Notes: generated from the sequence alone by a model not told the origin. A DNA stretch of 64,000 nt from Dermabacter vaginalis (GCF_001678905.1 NZ_CP012117.1:868001-932000), one strand, 5' to 3'; positions 1 to 8,769 are shown, counted from the first letter of the stretch. Translations and numbers: made by a program.

Positions 1-2415
1 GAGAAGAACCTCCCCGTTCGCGACGAAACCCTGCAGCACCCGCGTACCGTCTTCCAAATCCTCAAGCGCCACTTCAAGCGCTACACCCCCGAGGTTGTGG
101 AGAAGGTTTGTGGCGTGAGCCAGGAAGACTTCGCGTACATCGCCGAGTCGATTGTGAAGAACTCGGGTCGCGACAAGACGACCGCGTTCTGCTACGCCGT
201 GGGCTGGACCCAGCACACAGGCGGCGCGCAGTTCATCCGCACAGCCTCGATTCTCCAGCTGCTCATGGGCAACGTGGGCCGTCCAGGCTCGGGTATTCTC
301 GCGCTTCGCGGACACGCCAATATTCAGGGCTCGACCGACATCCCGGCCCTCTTCCATATCCTTCCCGGCTACCTTCCGATGCCGAAGGCAGGCGTGACGG
401 ACACGTGGGAGACCTATCTCGACTCGGTCGGCACGAAGAAGCAAAAGGGCTTCTGGGCGAAATCGGAGGAGTTCACCGCGAGCCTTCTCAAGGCGTGGTG
501 GGGCGAGAGTGCAACGAAGGAGAACAACTTCCACTTCGACTACCTGCCGCGACTCACCGGTGCGCACGGTACCTACCAGACCCTGCAGCTTATGCTCCAG
601 GACAAGGTGGACGGCTACTTTGTGCTCGGTCAGAACCCCGCGGTCGGGAGCTCGAACGGTCGCTTGCACCGCAAGGCGCTGAGCCACCTCAAGTGGCTCG
701 TCGTTCGCGACTTCAACATGATCGAAACGGCCACGTTCTGGAAGAACGGTCCCGAGATCGAAACGGGCGAGCTGAAGACTGAAGACATCGACACCGAAGT
801 GTTCTTCATGCCCGCCGCGAACCACACGGAGAAAGCCGGTTCGTTCACGCAAACCCAGCGCATGGTGCAGTGGCGCCATCAGGCCGTCACCCCGCCGGGC
901 GATGCCGAAAGCGAGCTGCAGTTCTTCTTCGATCTCGGCAACCGCATTCGCGAGGCCCTCAAGGACTCGGACGATCCCCGCGATCGGCCCGTGCTTGACA
1001 TGACGTGGGACTACCCGCTCGACGAACACGGCGAGGTTGACGCCGAGGCTGTGATTCGCGAGATCAACGGGTATTACACCGAGGGTGAGAACAAGGGCAA
1101 GCCCCTTGCGAAGTTCGTCGATATGAAGGCTGACGGTTCCACCGCCGGTGGCTGCTGGATCTACGCCGGTGTGTATGCCGACGGCATCAACCATGCGGCG
1201 GTGCGCGAGCCCGCCGATGGCCGCCCCTACACCGAAAGGGAATGGGGCTGGGTGTGGCCGGCCAACCGCAAGATCCTTTACAACCGCGCTTCCGCGGACC
1301 CCGAGGGCAAGCCTTGGAGCCCGGAGAAGGCATGGATCTGGTGGGACGAAGACCAGGAGAAGTGGGTCGGCCACGACGTTCCCGACTTCCCCGTGGGCCT
1401 CAACCCGAAGGCACGCCCCGATGCGACCGTGGGTGGCCCCGCGGCGCTTGCCGGCGATGACGCGTTCATCATGCAGCCCGACGGTAAGGGCTGGCTGTTC
1501 GCACCGAAGGGCATGATCGATGGCCCGATCCCGACTCACTACGAGCCCGTGGAATCGAAGCTGCCGAACATCATGTACCCGCAGCAGAACCAGCCCACCC
1601 GCGTGGTCATGCCTCGTGAGGAGAACCTCACCGCGCCCGGTTACGGCGAGCCTCTGCAAGAGGTGTACCCGTACGTGTTCACGACCTACCGCCTCACCGA
1701 GCACCACACGGCGGGCGGCATGAGCCGCTGGCTTCCCTACCTCGCCGAGCTCCAGCCCGAGATGTTCGCGGAGATTTCTCCCGAACTCGCTGATGAGGTT
1801 GGGGTGAAGAACGGTGAGTGGGCAACCCTCATCTCGCCGCGTGCCGCGATCGAAGCGCGAGTACTTGTGACGAAGCGCTTCAAGCCGCTGACCGTCAACG
1901 GCCACACCGTGCACCAGATCGGTCTGCCCTACCACTGGGGTGTGGGCGAGGACGCGATCATCACGGGCGACGGTGCGAACGACCTGCTCGGCATCACGAT
2001 GGACCCGAACACCGGCATCCAGGATTCGAAGTACTCCTCGGTGGCGATGATTCCGGGCCGCAGGCCGCGTGGCCCCGAGCTCGTGGACCTCGTGGAGAAG
2101 TACCAGCGCGAGGCTGGTATTACCCTCGAGACCGGCATGCAGCGCGTGACCGTTCCCGCGAAGGACGCCGGCATCTCCGAAACGAGTACCGACCAGGATG
2201 CCAAGGTCGCCGAAGAGACGACCCGCGGCTCCAACAGTGCGGGCTTCACGGGGATCGCAGCGTCGAAACCCGGTTCGAAGGAAGCTCAGCGCCGTGCCGA
2301 CAAGGTCGACGAGGACACCGATACCGGGTCCGACGGTCAAGACGGCGAGACCGGCCGCACGAGCATGGTCAACGACAACTCGCAAGCGTCTCACGATGAG
2401 AATGGAGGTGTGTGA
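1..2415 (+). CDS. fdnG: Formate dehydrogenase major (molybdopterin) subunit, 5' truncated
   Basis: Catalytic subunit of a respiratory formate dehydrogenase (formate to CO2 plus 2 electrons). The frame is open from base 1 and its first residues already align with the middle of E. coli FdnG (about residue 380), so the Tat signal, the first FeS cluster and the position of the active-site selenocysteine lie outside the window. The visible 804 residues contain the FdnG-type stretches GWTQHTGGAQFIRT, LRGHANIQGSTD and YNRASADPEGKPW, and a C-terminal molybdopterin-dinucleotide-binding domain (visible residues about 560-690). Beyond that lies a roughly 110-residue charged, low-complexity tail that E. 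coli FdnG lacks. The stop overlaps the next start (TGATG). The adjacent sel genes make a Sec-containing enzyme likely, but the Sec codon is not visible here. Confidence 0.95.
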   Translation, partial: EKNLPVRDETLQHPRTVFQILKRHFKRYTPEVVEKVCGVSQEDFAYIAESIVKNSGRDKTTAFCYAVGWTQHTGGAQFIRTASILQLLMGNVGRPGSGILALRGHANIQGSTDIPALFHILPGYLPMPKAGVTDTWETYLDSVGTKKQKGFWAKSEEFTASLLKAWWGESATKENNFHFDYLPRLTGAHGTYQTLQLMLQDKVDGYFVLGQNPAVGSSNGRLHRKALSHLKWLVVRDFNMIETATFWKNGPEIETGELKTEDIDTEVFFMPAANHTEKAGSFTQTQRMVQWRHQAVTPPGDAESELQFFFDLGNRIREALKDSDDPRDRPVLDMTWDYPLDEHGEVDAEAVIREINGYYTEGENKGKPLAKFVDMKADGSTAGGCWIYAGVYADGINHAAVREPADGRPYTEREWGWVWPANRKILYNRASADPEGKPWSPEKAWIWWDEDQEKWVGHDVPDFPVGLNPKARPDATVGGPAALAGDDAFIMQPDGKGWLFAPKGMIDGPIPTHYEPVESKLPNIMYPQQNQPTRVVMPREENLTAPGYGEPLQEVYPYVFTTYRLTEHHTAGGMSRWLPYLAELQPEMFAEISPELADEVGVKNGEWATLISPRAAIEARVLVTKRFKPLTVNGHTVHQIGLPYHWGVGEDAIITGDGANDLLGITMDPNTGIQDSKYSSVAMIPGRRPRGPELVDLVEKYQREAGITLETGMQRVTVPAKDAGISETSTDQDAKVAEETTRGSNSAGFTGIAASKPGSKEAQRRADKVDEDTDTGSDGQDGETGRTSMVNDNSQASHDENGGV

Positions 2416-3398
2416 TGAGTCTTCTCAACACGACCGCTGACCCCATCTCCGTTTCGGGATGGGAGCACACGCACGACCGTAAGGGCTTCTTCACCGACAC
2501 ATCGATCTGTATTGGCTGTAAGGCCTGCGAGGTCGCGTGTAAGGAATGGAACCGCAATCCCCAAGACGGCAACTTCGAGCTGCTCGGCTCGTCGTTCGAC
2601 AACACGGGCTCGCTCGGTGCGAACACCTGGCGTCACGTGGCCTTTATCGAGCAGTCCGAAAAGCGCATCGAGCAGGCCCGCGAGTCGGGTCGCCAGCTCG
2701 TGAACCTCGGCATGCCGAAGATCGGTCAAAAACCGCCGAGCGAGCAGCAGCCAAAGCACACGGAAGAATTCCGTTGGCTTATGGCTTCGGACGTGTGCAA
2801 GCACTGCACGCGCGCGGGTTGCCTCGATGCGTGCCCCACCGGTGCGCTGTTCCGCACGGAATTCGGTACTGTCGTGGTGCAGGCCGACGTCTGCAACGGC
2901 TGTGGCACGTGCGTGTACACGTGCCCGTTCGGCGTGATCGAGCGTCGTGACGACGGCACGGTCTCCCCGAAGACCGACCGCGACGATCGCCCGCATCTCG
3001 AGCAGGACATCCCGAACAAGGGCACGGCGAATAAGTGCACGCTGTGCTACGACCGCCTCAAGGACGGTCAGCAGCCGGCATGCGCGCAGACCTGCCCGAC
3101 AACGTCGATCAAGTTTGGCGATCGCGACGAGATGGTCGCGAAGGCCAAGCAGCGCGTGAAGAAGCTCCACGAGGAGGGCATGACCGAGGCTCGCCTCTAT
3201 GGCGCCAACCCGAACGACGGCGTTGGCGGCCTCGGCTCAGTGTTCCTTCTTCTCGACGAACCCGAGGTGTACGGTCTTCCGCCGGACCCGCGTGTGGGCA
3301 CGATGGATCTGCCGAAGATGTACGGCCGCGCGGCCCTCGCCGCAGGGGCAATGATCGCGACGACCGCCCTCATGTTCGTGGGAGGTAAGAGGAAATGA
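2415..3398 (+). CDS. fdnH: Formate dehydrogenase iron-sulfur subunit
   Basis: Electron-transfer subunit of 327 residues. Four cysteine clusters typical of the DMSO-reductase-family beta subunit are visible: CIGCKACEVAC (from residue 32), CKHCTRAGCLDAC (from about 128), CNGCGTCVYTC (from about 160) and CTLCYDRLKDGQQPACAQTC (from about 208). A single hydrophobic segment near residues 303-322 is followed by a KRK tail, like the C-terminal anchor of FdnH. The ATG at 2415 is chosen over the GTG at 2412 because it overlaps the upstream TGA and follows GGAGGTG at ideal spacing. It is coupled to the downstream gene by ATGA. It passes electrons from the molybdenum subunit to the membrane subunit. Confidence 0.96.
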   Translation: MSLLNTTADPISVSGWEHTHDRKGFFTDTSICIGCKACEVACKEWNRNPQDGNFELLGSSFDNTGSLGANTWRHVAFIEQSEKRIEQARESGRQLVNLGMPKIGQKPPSEQQPKHTEEFRWLMASDVCKHCTRAGCLDACPTGALFRTEFGTVVVQADVCNGCGTCVYTCPFGVIERRDDGTVSPKTDRDDRPHLEQDIPNKGTANKCTLCYDRLKDGQQPACAQTCPTTSIKFGDRDEMVAKAKQRVKKLHEEGMTEARLYGANPNDGVGGLGSVFLLLDEPEVYGLPPDPRVGTMDLPKMYGRAALAAGAMIATTALMFVGGKRK

Positions 3399-4498
3399 GC
3401 CAGAACGAGTTCGACAGTTACCGCCCGCCGCAGCCGATGCGCCGCAAGCGTCGGCCTGAAGCAACCAAGTATGACGGCGCCCGTAAGCGCGGTCAGAACC
3501 GTATGGGCGAGGTCTCGATGGTCGAGGACGTCCAGTTTACGAGCTATTACGGTAGGCAGATCGTCAAGGCTCCGCCGTGGGAGTACCCGATCGGCGTGTA
3601 CCTCTTCCTCGGTGGTGTTGCCGGCTCTTCGGGCCTCATCGCGCTTGCCGCTGAGGCGACCGGTCGTGACACGCTGCGCCGCAATGCGCGCGTCGGTTCG
3701 ATCGCTGCGCTTGGCATCGGCACGGTCAGCCTCATTGCGGACCTCGGCCGCCCGGAGCGCTTCCTCAACATGATGCGCACTTTCAAGCCCACGAGCCCCA
3801 TGAACCTCGGCACCTGGATCATTTCCGCGTACGGCGTGAATGCAGGCGTGACCTTTGCAAACGAGTTTGACCGTATGACGGGGGAGAAGCTCCCTCTCGG
3901 TCCTCTTCGCAAGGTCGCACGGTTCATGGAGAAGCCGGCCTCGTGGGGTCAGGCGGCAACGGGCGCTCCGCTCGCGGTGTACACCGCTGTGCTGCTTGGT
4001 GACTCGGCGCTTCCCGCGTGGAATGGCGGCAAGTTCTCGCTCCCGTTCTTGTTTGCCTCGTCGGCGAGCCTTGCCGCGTCCGGCACGGCGATGCTGTCGA
4101 CCCCGCTTGACGAGATCGGTCCGGTTCAGCGTCTCGCCCTCGCGGGTGTTGCAGGCGACATGCTTTCGCTTCGCGCGATGAAGAAGGAAATGCACCCTCT
4201 CGAAGCTGAGCCGCTGGAAATCGGCGATGGCGGCAAGAAGATGCACATCGCGGAGAAGCTGCTTATTGCGGGCGCCGTGACGGGGCTTTTCGCGAAGAAA
4301 CACCGCGCGATCGCGATTGCTTCGGGTGCGTGCCTCGCGGCGGCGAGTGCGTTTACGCGTTTCGGTATTCTCGACGCGGGCTTCCAGTCGGCGCGTGATC
4401 CGAAGTATACGGTGATTCCGCAGAAGGAGCGCCTCGAGCGCCGCCGCAAGCACGGAATCGTGGACGATTCGATCGTGACGGGTCCCGAAGCCGACTAG
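3395..4498 (+). CDS. nrfD: NrfD/PsrC-type membrane subunit of formate dehydrogenase
   Basis: Integral membrane protein of 367 residues with several hydrophobic segments after an N-terminal cytoplasmic stretch rich in Arg and Lys. The region PPWEYPIGVYLFLGGVAGSS (about residues 60-80) and LGRPERFLNMMRTFKPTSPM are NrfD-family hallmarks. It replaces the cytochrome b subunit FdnI of the E. coli enzyme, so electrons probably go from the FeS subunit directly to menaquinone without heme b. It starts with ATGA overlap on the FeS subunit gene and is the last gene of the operon, followed by a strong terminator. Confidence 0.88.
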   Translation: MSQNEFDSYRPPQPMRRKRRPEATKYDGARKRGQNRMGEVSMVEDVQFTSYYGRQIVKAPPWEYPIGVYLFLGGVAGSSGLIALAAEATGRDTLRRNARVGSIAALGIGTVSLIADLGRPERFLNMMRTFKPTSPMNLGTWIISAYGVNAGVTFANEFDRMTGEKLPLGPLRKVARFMEKPASWGQAATGAPLAVYTAVLLGDSALPAWNGGKFSLPFLFASSASLAASGTAMLSTPLDEIGPVQRLALAGVAGDMLSLRAMKKEMHPLEAEPLEIGDGGKKMHIAEKLLIAGAVTGLFAKKHRAIAIASGACLAAASAFTRFGILDAGFQSARDPKYTVIPQKERLERRRKHGIVDDSIVTGPEAD

Positions 4499-4524
4499 CG
4501 TCCTTTGGATTGCATAGACATAGT

Positions 4525-4559
4525 GGGGGTTATGGCTGGGTGCCATAGCCCCCATTTTT
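4525..4559 (+). terminator. Rho-independent terminator of the formate dehydrogenase operon
   Basis: A 12-bp stem (4525-4536 with 4542-4553, one G-T wobble) with a 5-nt loop is followed by ATTTTTC. It sits 26 nt after the last stop of the operon. The rest of the gap to 4632 holds only the hairpin listed next. Confidence 0.85.
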
Positions 4560-4564
4560 CGTAA

Positions 4565-4592
4565 GCCGCATCGACTTCGGTCGAGGTGCGGC
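4565..4592 (-). terminator. TTCG-loop hairpin between convergent operons
   Basis: GCCGCA/TGCGGC and TCGAC/GTCGA pair around a TTCG tetraloop with a 2-nt bulge. It lies 41 nt past the stop of the reverse-strand hexosaminidase and has no T-run, so a role in ending that transcript is only inferred. Confidence 0.4.
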
Positions 4593-4632
4593 GGTTCAAA
4601 CCCCCGTAACCCCTATGCAATTCAGGGAGGGG

Positions 4633-6075
4633 TCAGGGGAGAGGGCGAAAGTTGAGGCCCTTTCGCTCGAGGATCTCGAGGTGCGCCGGTACGCGCTCGA
4701 GGAAGTCGCCAAACACGGGTGGGTTCTCGCTCCAAGCCCGCTCCGCGAGCGCAAAAAGCCTCGGGAAGAGCATGTACTGCAAGTGTTCGGCGCTCGGGAT
4801 GAACTCGGACCACGTTTGTGCTTGAAGCCCCAGGATACGGGCCGATTCTTCGGCGGTAAGGTTTTCGGGGAATAGCTGGTCCGTGTACACGTTCTCGAGG
4901 GTCGCGATGTGCCCGCCCCAACGGGCGGCGAGTGGTTCGGCCTCGCGGTCGGGGGACTGCGGGAAGTCGAAATACAAGGTGGGTGCAGTCGAGACCACGA
5001 CATCATGCCCACGGCGCACGGCCTCAGCGACCGTGTCGGCTGAGCGCCAGTTCATGATGACGGCTCCTTCGGGAAGTGTGCCCTCGAGGATCTCGTCCCA
5101 GCCCACCATGGCGCGGTCGCGTTCGGCGAGGATCGCGTGGGCCACTTCCGTGTATTTCTGCTGCACGTGCCCCGGTTCGCTGAGTCCCCACTCGCGAAGC
5201 TTTGCCTCAACGGCAGGGTTGTTTTCCCACTCGACCCGGGGGACCTCATCGCCGCCGATGTGCACGTAGGGTGCGTCGAAGATATCGCACACTTGGGTGA
5301 GGACCTCTTTGACGAACCGGAAGGCCTCATCGCTCACGCCGAGCACGTGTTCGCTCACGCCCCACGTGTCGCGCACCTTGTGCTGCACTTCGGGGCGAGT
5401 GCCAAATTCCGGGTAGGCGGCAATTGCGGCCTGCATGTGGCCGGGAAGGTCGATCTCGGGCACAACGGTAATGCCGCGCTCACGGGCGAACGCTACGAGT
5501 TCGCGCAGCTCGGCTTGCGTGTAGTAGCCACCGTGACGCTCCGCAAGATACTGATCGGCATCCGGATCCTTGACGTTGTGATGCCCGATCACGGTGCGCT
5601 CGCGCCACGCGGCAATGTCCGTCAGCCGCGGGTAGCCGTTGATCTCGATGCGCCAGCCCTGATCATCCGTGAGATGCAGGTGCAGGATGTTGAGCCGGTA
5701 GAGGCTCATCACCTCGACGATGCGGCGCAGTTCTTCCATGGGAAGAAAGTGTCGGCAGGGATCGATGTGGAGGCCGCGCCACGAGAAGCGTGGCTGGTCG
5801 CGAAGAATTAATGCGGGGATCCGCACTTTTTCGCCTTCGCGGCACAGCTCGGAGAGCTGTTCGAGCGTGAGACGTGCATTCAGCGCGGCTTCGTTGCTCC
5901 CGGCGCGCACCGCGATCGCCTCTTCGCTTACCTCGAGCTCAAATTCCGCGTCTTGAAGCTCATCCGTGATGTCGCACGTGAGCACCGCGAGAGGATCGGC
6001 ACCCTCCCATGCCCCCTCGCGCGCCTCGAGGTGTGCGGGGCTGGGGATGAGAGGAATGGTGAGGGCAGTGTTCAC
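4633..6075 (-). CDS. GH20 beta-N-acetylhexosaminidase
   Basis: Glycoside hydrolase family 20 enzyme of 480 residues that releases terminal GlcNAc or GalNAc by substrate-assisted catalysis. The catalytic Asp-Glu pair is in HIGGDEVPR (D276-E277). WRGLHIDPCRHF (about 99-110), LHLHLTDDQGWRIEI (131-145) and VPEIDLPGHMQAA (205-217) are the other barrel signatures. An N-terminal GH20b-type domain precedes the barrel. No signal peptide or lipobox is seen, so the enzyme looks cytoplasmic. The start is GTG with GAAAGG 8 nt upstream. It is convergent with the formate dehydrogenase operon and lies between it and selD, so its function does not match its immediate neighbours. It may feed the amino-sugar metabolism encoded elsewhere in the window. 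Confidence 0.92.
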   Translation of the reverse strand: MNTALTIPLIPSPAHLEAREGAWEGADPLAVLTCDITDELQDAEFELEVSEEAIAVRAGSNEAALNARLTLEQLSELCREGEKVRIPALILRDQPRFSWRGLHIDPCRHFLPMEELRRIVEVMSLYRLNILHLHLTDDQGWRIEINGYPRLTDIAAWRERTVIGHHNVKDPDADQYLAERHGGYYTQAELRELVAFARERGITVVPEIDLPGHMQAAIAAYPEFGTRPEVQHKVRDTWGVSEHVLGVSDEAFRFVKEVLTQVCDIFDAPYVHIGGDEVPRVEWENNPAVEAKLREWGLSEPGHVQQKYTEVAHAILAERDRAMVGWDEILEGTLPEGAVIMNWRSADTVAEAVRRGHDVVVSTAPTLYFDFPQSPDREAEPLAARWGGHIATLENVYTDQLFPENLTAEESARILGLQAQTWSEFIPSAEHLQYMLFPRLFALAERAWSENPPVFGDFLERVPAHLEILERKGLNFRPLP

Positions 6076-6113
6076 GGGGCGGGCCTTTCGCTCAGTTTTT
6101 CTTCCGACGGCGC

Positions 6114-7157
6114 CTAGCGGACCTGGACGCTGCCTGCGGGCGCGTCGTCGCTCGCGGCCACGATCTCACCGATGACCGGGTACCCGGGGATCTCTCCCAC
6201 GACGAGAAGGCCGCCCGAGGTCTGCGCATCGGCGAGGAACAGCAGATCTTCTTCGGTAATGCCCGCTCCTGCACGAAGTGAGGGGCGCACCCAGTCGAGG
6301 TTGCGCCGAGTGCCTCCCGAGATAAAACCCCCCGCAAGCGCGTCGAGCGCATCGCCCATCGCCGGCACGGCTGCACGCTCGAGCACGGCGCTCACACCTG
6401 AGGCGCGCGCCATTTTGTGCAGATGCCCAAGCAGGCCAAAACCGGTCACGTCGGTCGCGGCTTTCGCGCCGATCTCGAGAGCCTTCTTCGAGGCTTCGGC
6501 GTTGAGGGTCGTCATCCATTTCACGGCTTCGTCGATGCTCGAGCCCGTTGCTTTGTGGCGGTTGTTCAAAAGACCGACGCCAATCGGTTTCGTGAGCGTG
6601 AGCGGAAGTCCCACCTCGGCCGCATCGTTGCGCAGGAGAGCGTCGGGCTTCGCGATGCCCGTGACCGCCTGACCGTACTTCGGTTCGGGGTCATCCACGC
6701 TGTGACCGCCGATGACGGGTACGCCAGCCTCGCGCCCCACGTCGAGGCCCCCGCGCAGCACCTCCGAGAGCATCTCCATGGGGAGCTTTTCGCGGGGCCA
6801 GCCCACGAGATTGATGGCGACGACCGGTTCGCCTCCCATGGCGTAAATATCTGAAAGGGCGTTGGCTGCGGCGATGCGTCCCCAGTCGTAGGGGTCGTCT
6901 ACGACGGGCGTGAAGAAATCGGCGGTGGAGAGCACCGCGAGGTCCCCGCGCACGCGCACCGCGGCGGCATCATCACCATCGTCGAGCCCCACGATCACCG
7001 AGTCGAATTTCTGACCGGTGAGGGCTTTCACGGCATCCTCGAGCTCGCCCGGCGGGATCTTGCACGCGCAACCGCCGCCGTGCGCCATGGTCGTGAGGCG
7101 CGGGTAGTTGCTGAAGTCAGGTTTGTCGGTGCTCTGGGGATCTTCGTTGACGTTCAT
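6114..7157 (-). CDS. selD: Selenide, water dikinase (selenophosphate synthetase)
   Basis: Makes selenophosphate from selenide and ATP, the selenium donor for SelA. At 347 residues it has the same length as E. coli SelD. The N-terminal catalytic motif MAHGGGCACKIPP carries Cys30 and Lys33, equivalent to E. coli Cys17 and Lys20, so this SelD is a cysteine form and not itself a selenoprotein. AIR-synthase-type ATP-binding and C-terminal domains follow (DFFTPVVDDPYDWGRIAAAN, LTKPIGVGLL, DVTGFGLLGHL). The ATG at 7157 is used because the in-frame codons upstream run into tRNA-Sec. It is divergent from tRNA-Sec and selAB. Confidence 0.96.
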   Translation of the reverse strand: MNVNEDPQSTDKPDFSNYPRLTTMAHGGGCACKIPPGELEDAVKALTGQKFDSVIVGLDDGDDAAAVRVRGDLAVLSTADFFTPVVDDPYDWGRIAAANALSDIYAMGGEPVVAINLVGWPREKLPMEMLSEVLRGGLDVGREAGVPVIGGHSVDDPEPKYGQAVTGIAKPDALLRNDAAEVGLPLTLTKPIGVGLLNNRHKATGSSIDEAVKWMTTLNAEASKKALEIGAKAATDVTGFGLLGHLHKMARASGVSAVLERAAVPAMGDALDALAGGFISGGTRRNLDWVRPSLRAGAGITEEDLLFLADAQTSGGLLVVGEIPGYPVIGEIVAASDDAPAGSVQVR

Positions 7158-7184
7158 GCTTTCCACTTTAAGCGTTTTCACTGG

Positions 7185-7190
7185 TAGATT
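7185..7190 (+). promoter_or_regulatory. Candidate -10 element of tRNA-Sec
   Basis: TAGATT ends 7 nt before the mature 5' end of tRNA-Sec, which would place the start of transcription at or next to the first tRNA base. I could not find a convincing -35 box at normal spacing. Confidence 0.4.
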
Positions 7191-7197
7191 CGTGCGC

Positions 7198-7292
7198 GGA
7201 GGCGTACGTGTCCTGGTGGGCGCCCCGGTCTTCAAAACCGGTGATATCGAGTAGCTCGGTATGGCGGGTTCGATTCCCGTCCGCCTCCGCCA
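7198..7292 (+). tRNA. selC: tRNA-Sec (anticodon TCA)
   Basis: A 95-nt tRNA with encoded CCA. The acceptor GGAGGCG (7198-7204) pairs with CGCCTCC (7282-7288), followed by discriminator G. The D arm has a 6-bp stem (GTGTCC/GGGCGC with two wobbles) and a 4-nt TGGT loop. The anticodon arm CCGGT-CTTCAAA-ACCGG carries TCA. The variable arm is an 8-bp helix ATATCGAG/CTCGGTAT. The long variable arm, six-pair D stem and UGA-reading anticodon are diagnostic of selenocysteine tRNA. The eighth acceptor pair is a T-C mismatch, so a 7+6 rather than 8+5 acceptor/T stack is possible. It lies 40 bp from selD and upstream of selA. Confidence 0.96.
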
Positions 7293-7298
7293 AGCTTT

Positions 7299-7325
7299 CG
7301 CGCCTCGCCTTTTCGGCGGGGCGCG
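7299..7325 (+). terminator. GC-rich hairpin 3' of tRNA-Sec
   Basis: CGCGCCTCGCC pairs with GGCGGGGCGCG (11 bp, one G-T) around a 5-nt loop starting 7 nt after the CCA end. No T-run follows. It may mark the tRNA 3' end or be a partial attenuator before selA. Confidence 0.45.
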
Positions 7326-7403
7326 CGTGGCACGTGGGGATGCTGGTCCGACGCTTGCCACGTCATCCGCGATTTTGAGTTTCGAGCGAAGGTGCCCCGC
7401 GAT

Positions 7404-8759
7404 ATGTCACGAACCGCGCCCCCGGCAGCAGGCGACGATCCACGACGGCGAATCCCACGGACCGATGCTCTACTCGCGCTCGAGGCGGTCGAACAGGCGA
7501 AGCAGCGCATCGGTGAGGAGAACGTGCGCGAGCTCGTGCGCGAGGCGCAAAACCGCGCGCGCGCCGGGAAGATCGCGCCGGAAGAGGTGGAGGGCGAGGT
7601 GCTCGCCGCGCTCGAGAACACTCGCGTGAGTGCTTTTACGCCCGTGCTCAACGCGACCGGCGTGATCGTCCACACGAATCTTGGGCGCGCCCCGCTTTCA
7701 CCCCAGGCGATCAACGCCCTGGAAGCCGCTGCGGGCTACGTTGATGTCGAGTTCGATCTCGAGACTGGTCTGCGAGGCAAGCGTGGCGTCTCTACGCGTG
7801 AGGCGCTGCTCAAGGCGTGCCCGGCAGCGCAGGACGCGCTTGTGGTCAACAACGGTGCCGCGGCGCTTTCGCTCATCGCGACGACCCTTGCGGGCCCCGG
7901 GGCGGGGGAGCGGCGTGAAATTGTGTTGAGTCGCGGAGAGATGATCGAGATCGGCGCGGGATTCCGCCTCACCGAGCTCATCGAATCCACGGGACCCGTG
8001 ATTCGCGAGGTGGGCACGACAAATCGCACGCACATCGCCGACTACGAAAAGGCCCTTGGAGAAAGCACTGCCGCGATCCTCAAGATCCACGCGAGCAACT
8101 ACGTCATTAAAGGCTTCACAAGCGCCGTGGGCGTTGCTGAACTCGCCGAACTCGCCCACGCCAATGACCTGCCACTCATCGTCGACATAGGTTCGGGGCT
8201 CTTTTCTCCGGAGCCGCTGCTACCGGACGAACCGACCCTCACCGAGGCCCTGGAACAGGGCGCTGATCTCGTGCTCGCGAGCGGCGACAAACTCGTGGGT
8301 GGTCCGCAAGCCGGACTCATCCTCGGGAAGAAGGAATGGGTTGAGCGCGTGGCCCGCCACCCCCTTGCGCGGGCGATGCGCGCCGATAAGCTCTTGCTCG
8401 CCGCGCTCGAAGCCACCGTCGGCGGCCCCACGCCTCCCGTTCTCGAAGCGCTCCACACCAACCCCGACGCGCTCAAAGCGCGCACGGAAGCACTCGCGGG
8501 AGCACTCCGCGCGCGTATCCACGAACCGTGCGAGGTCGTGCCACACGATGGCCGTGTGGGCGGAGGCGGCGGCGCTGAAGTCCCCATTCCCGGGTGGGCG
8601 CTGCAGCTACCCGAGCGCCTCGCCACCGAACTAAGGTGCCGTGAGCGGCCGATCATCGCGACGACGCGCGACGGTGCGTGCCTCATCGACCTGCGCTGCA
8701 TTCCCGACCACGAGGACGACGAGCTTGAGAGCGCGATCGCTGCGCTCCTGAAACGCTAG
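7404..8759 (+). CDS. selA: L-seryl-tRNA(Sec) selenium transferase
   Basis: PLP enzyme that converts seryl-tRNA(Sec) to selenocysteyl-tRNA(Sec) with selenophosphate. Family segments are FTPVLNATGVIVHTNLGRAP, VDVEFDLETGLRGKRG, VVNNGAAAL and the PLP-lysine motif LASGDKLVGGPQAG. With the ATG at 7404 the protein has 451 residues and the PLP lysine is K296, almost the same number as E. coli K295. GTG at 7392 is an in-frame alternative (455 residues), but GAAGG at 7388-7392 better serves the ATG. It lies 10 nt upstream of selB and is presumably cotranscribed with it. Confidence 0.95.
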   Translation: MSRTAPPAAGDDPRRRIPRTDALLALEAVEQAKQRIGEENVRELVREAQNRARAGKIAPEEVEGEVLAALENTRVSAFTPVLNATGVIVHTNLGRAPLSPQAINALEAAAGYVDVEFDLETGLRGKRGVSTREALLKACPAAQDALVVNNGAAALSLIATTLAGPGAGERREIVLSRGEMIEIGAGFRLTELIESTGPVIREVGTTNRTHIADYEKALGESTAAILKIHASNYVIKGFTSAVGVAELAELAHANDLPLIVDIGSGLFSPEPLLPDEPTLTEALEQGADLVLASGDKLVGGPQAGLILGKKEWVERVARHPLARAMRADKLLLAALEATVGGPTPPVLEALHTNPDALKARTEALAGALRARIHEPCEVVPHDGRVGGGGGAEVPIPGWALQLPERLATELRCRERPIIATTRDGACLIDLRCIPDHEDDELESAIAALLKR

Positions 8760-8769
8760 AAAGGACGCC

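Noticed and set aside
97-2415. GTG at 97 as the true start of the formate dehydrogenase alpha subunit
   Set aside because: The frame is open to base 1 and the residues before 97 also match FdnG, so the gene simply continues upstream of the window.
3197-4555. A 452-codon open frame on the - strand, antisense to the NrfD gene
   Set aside because: It covers a conserved membrane protein and crosses the operon terminator; the product looks like compositional noise.
7062-7085. Selenocysteine codon in selD
   Set aside because: Some SelD proteins carry Sec at the catalytic position, but here it is a cysteine codon (Cys30).
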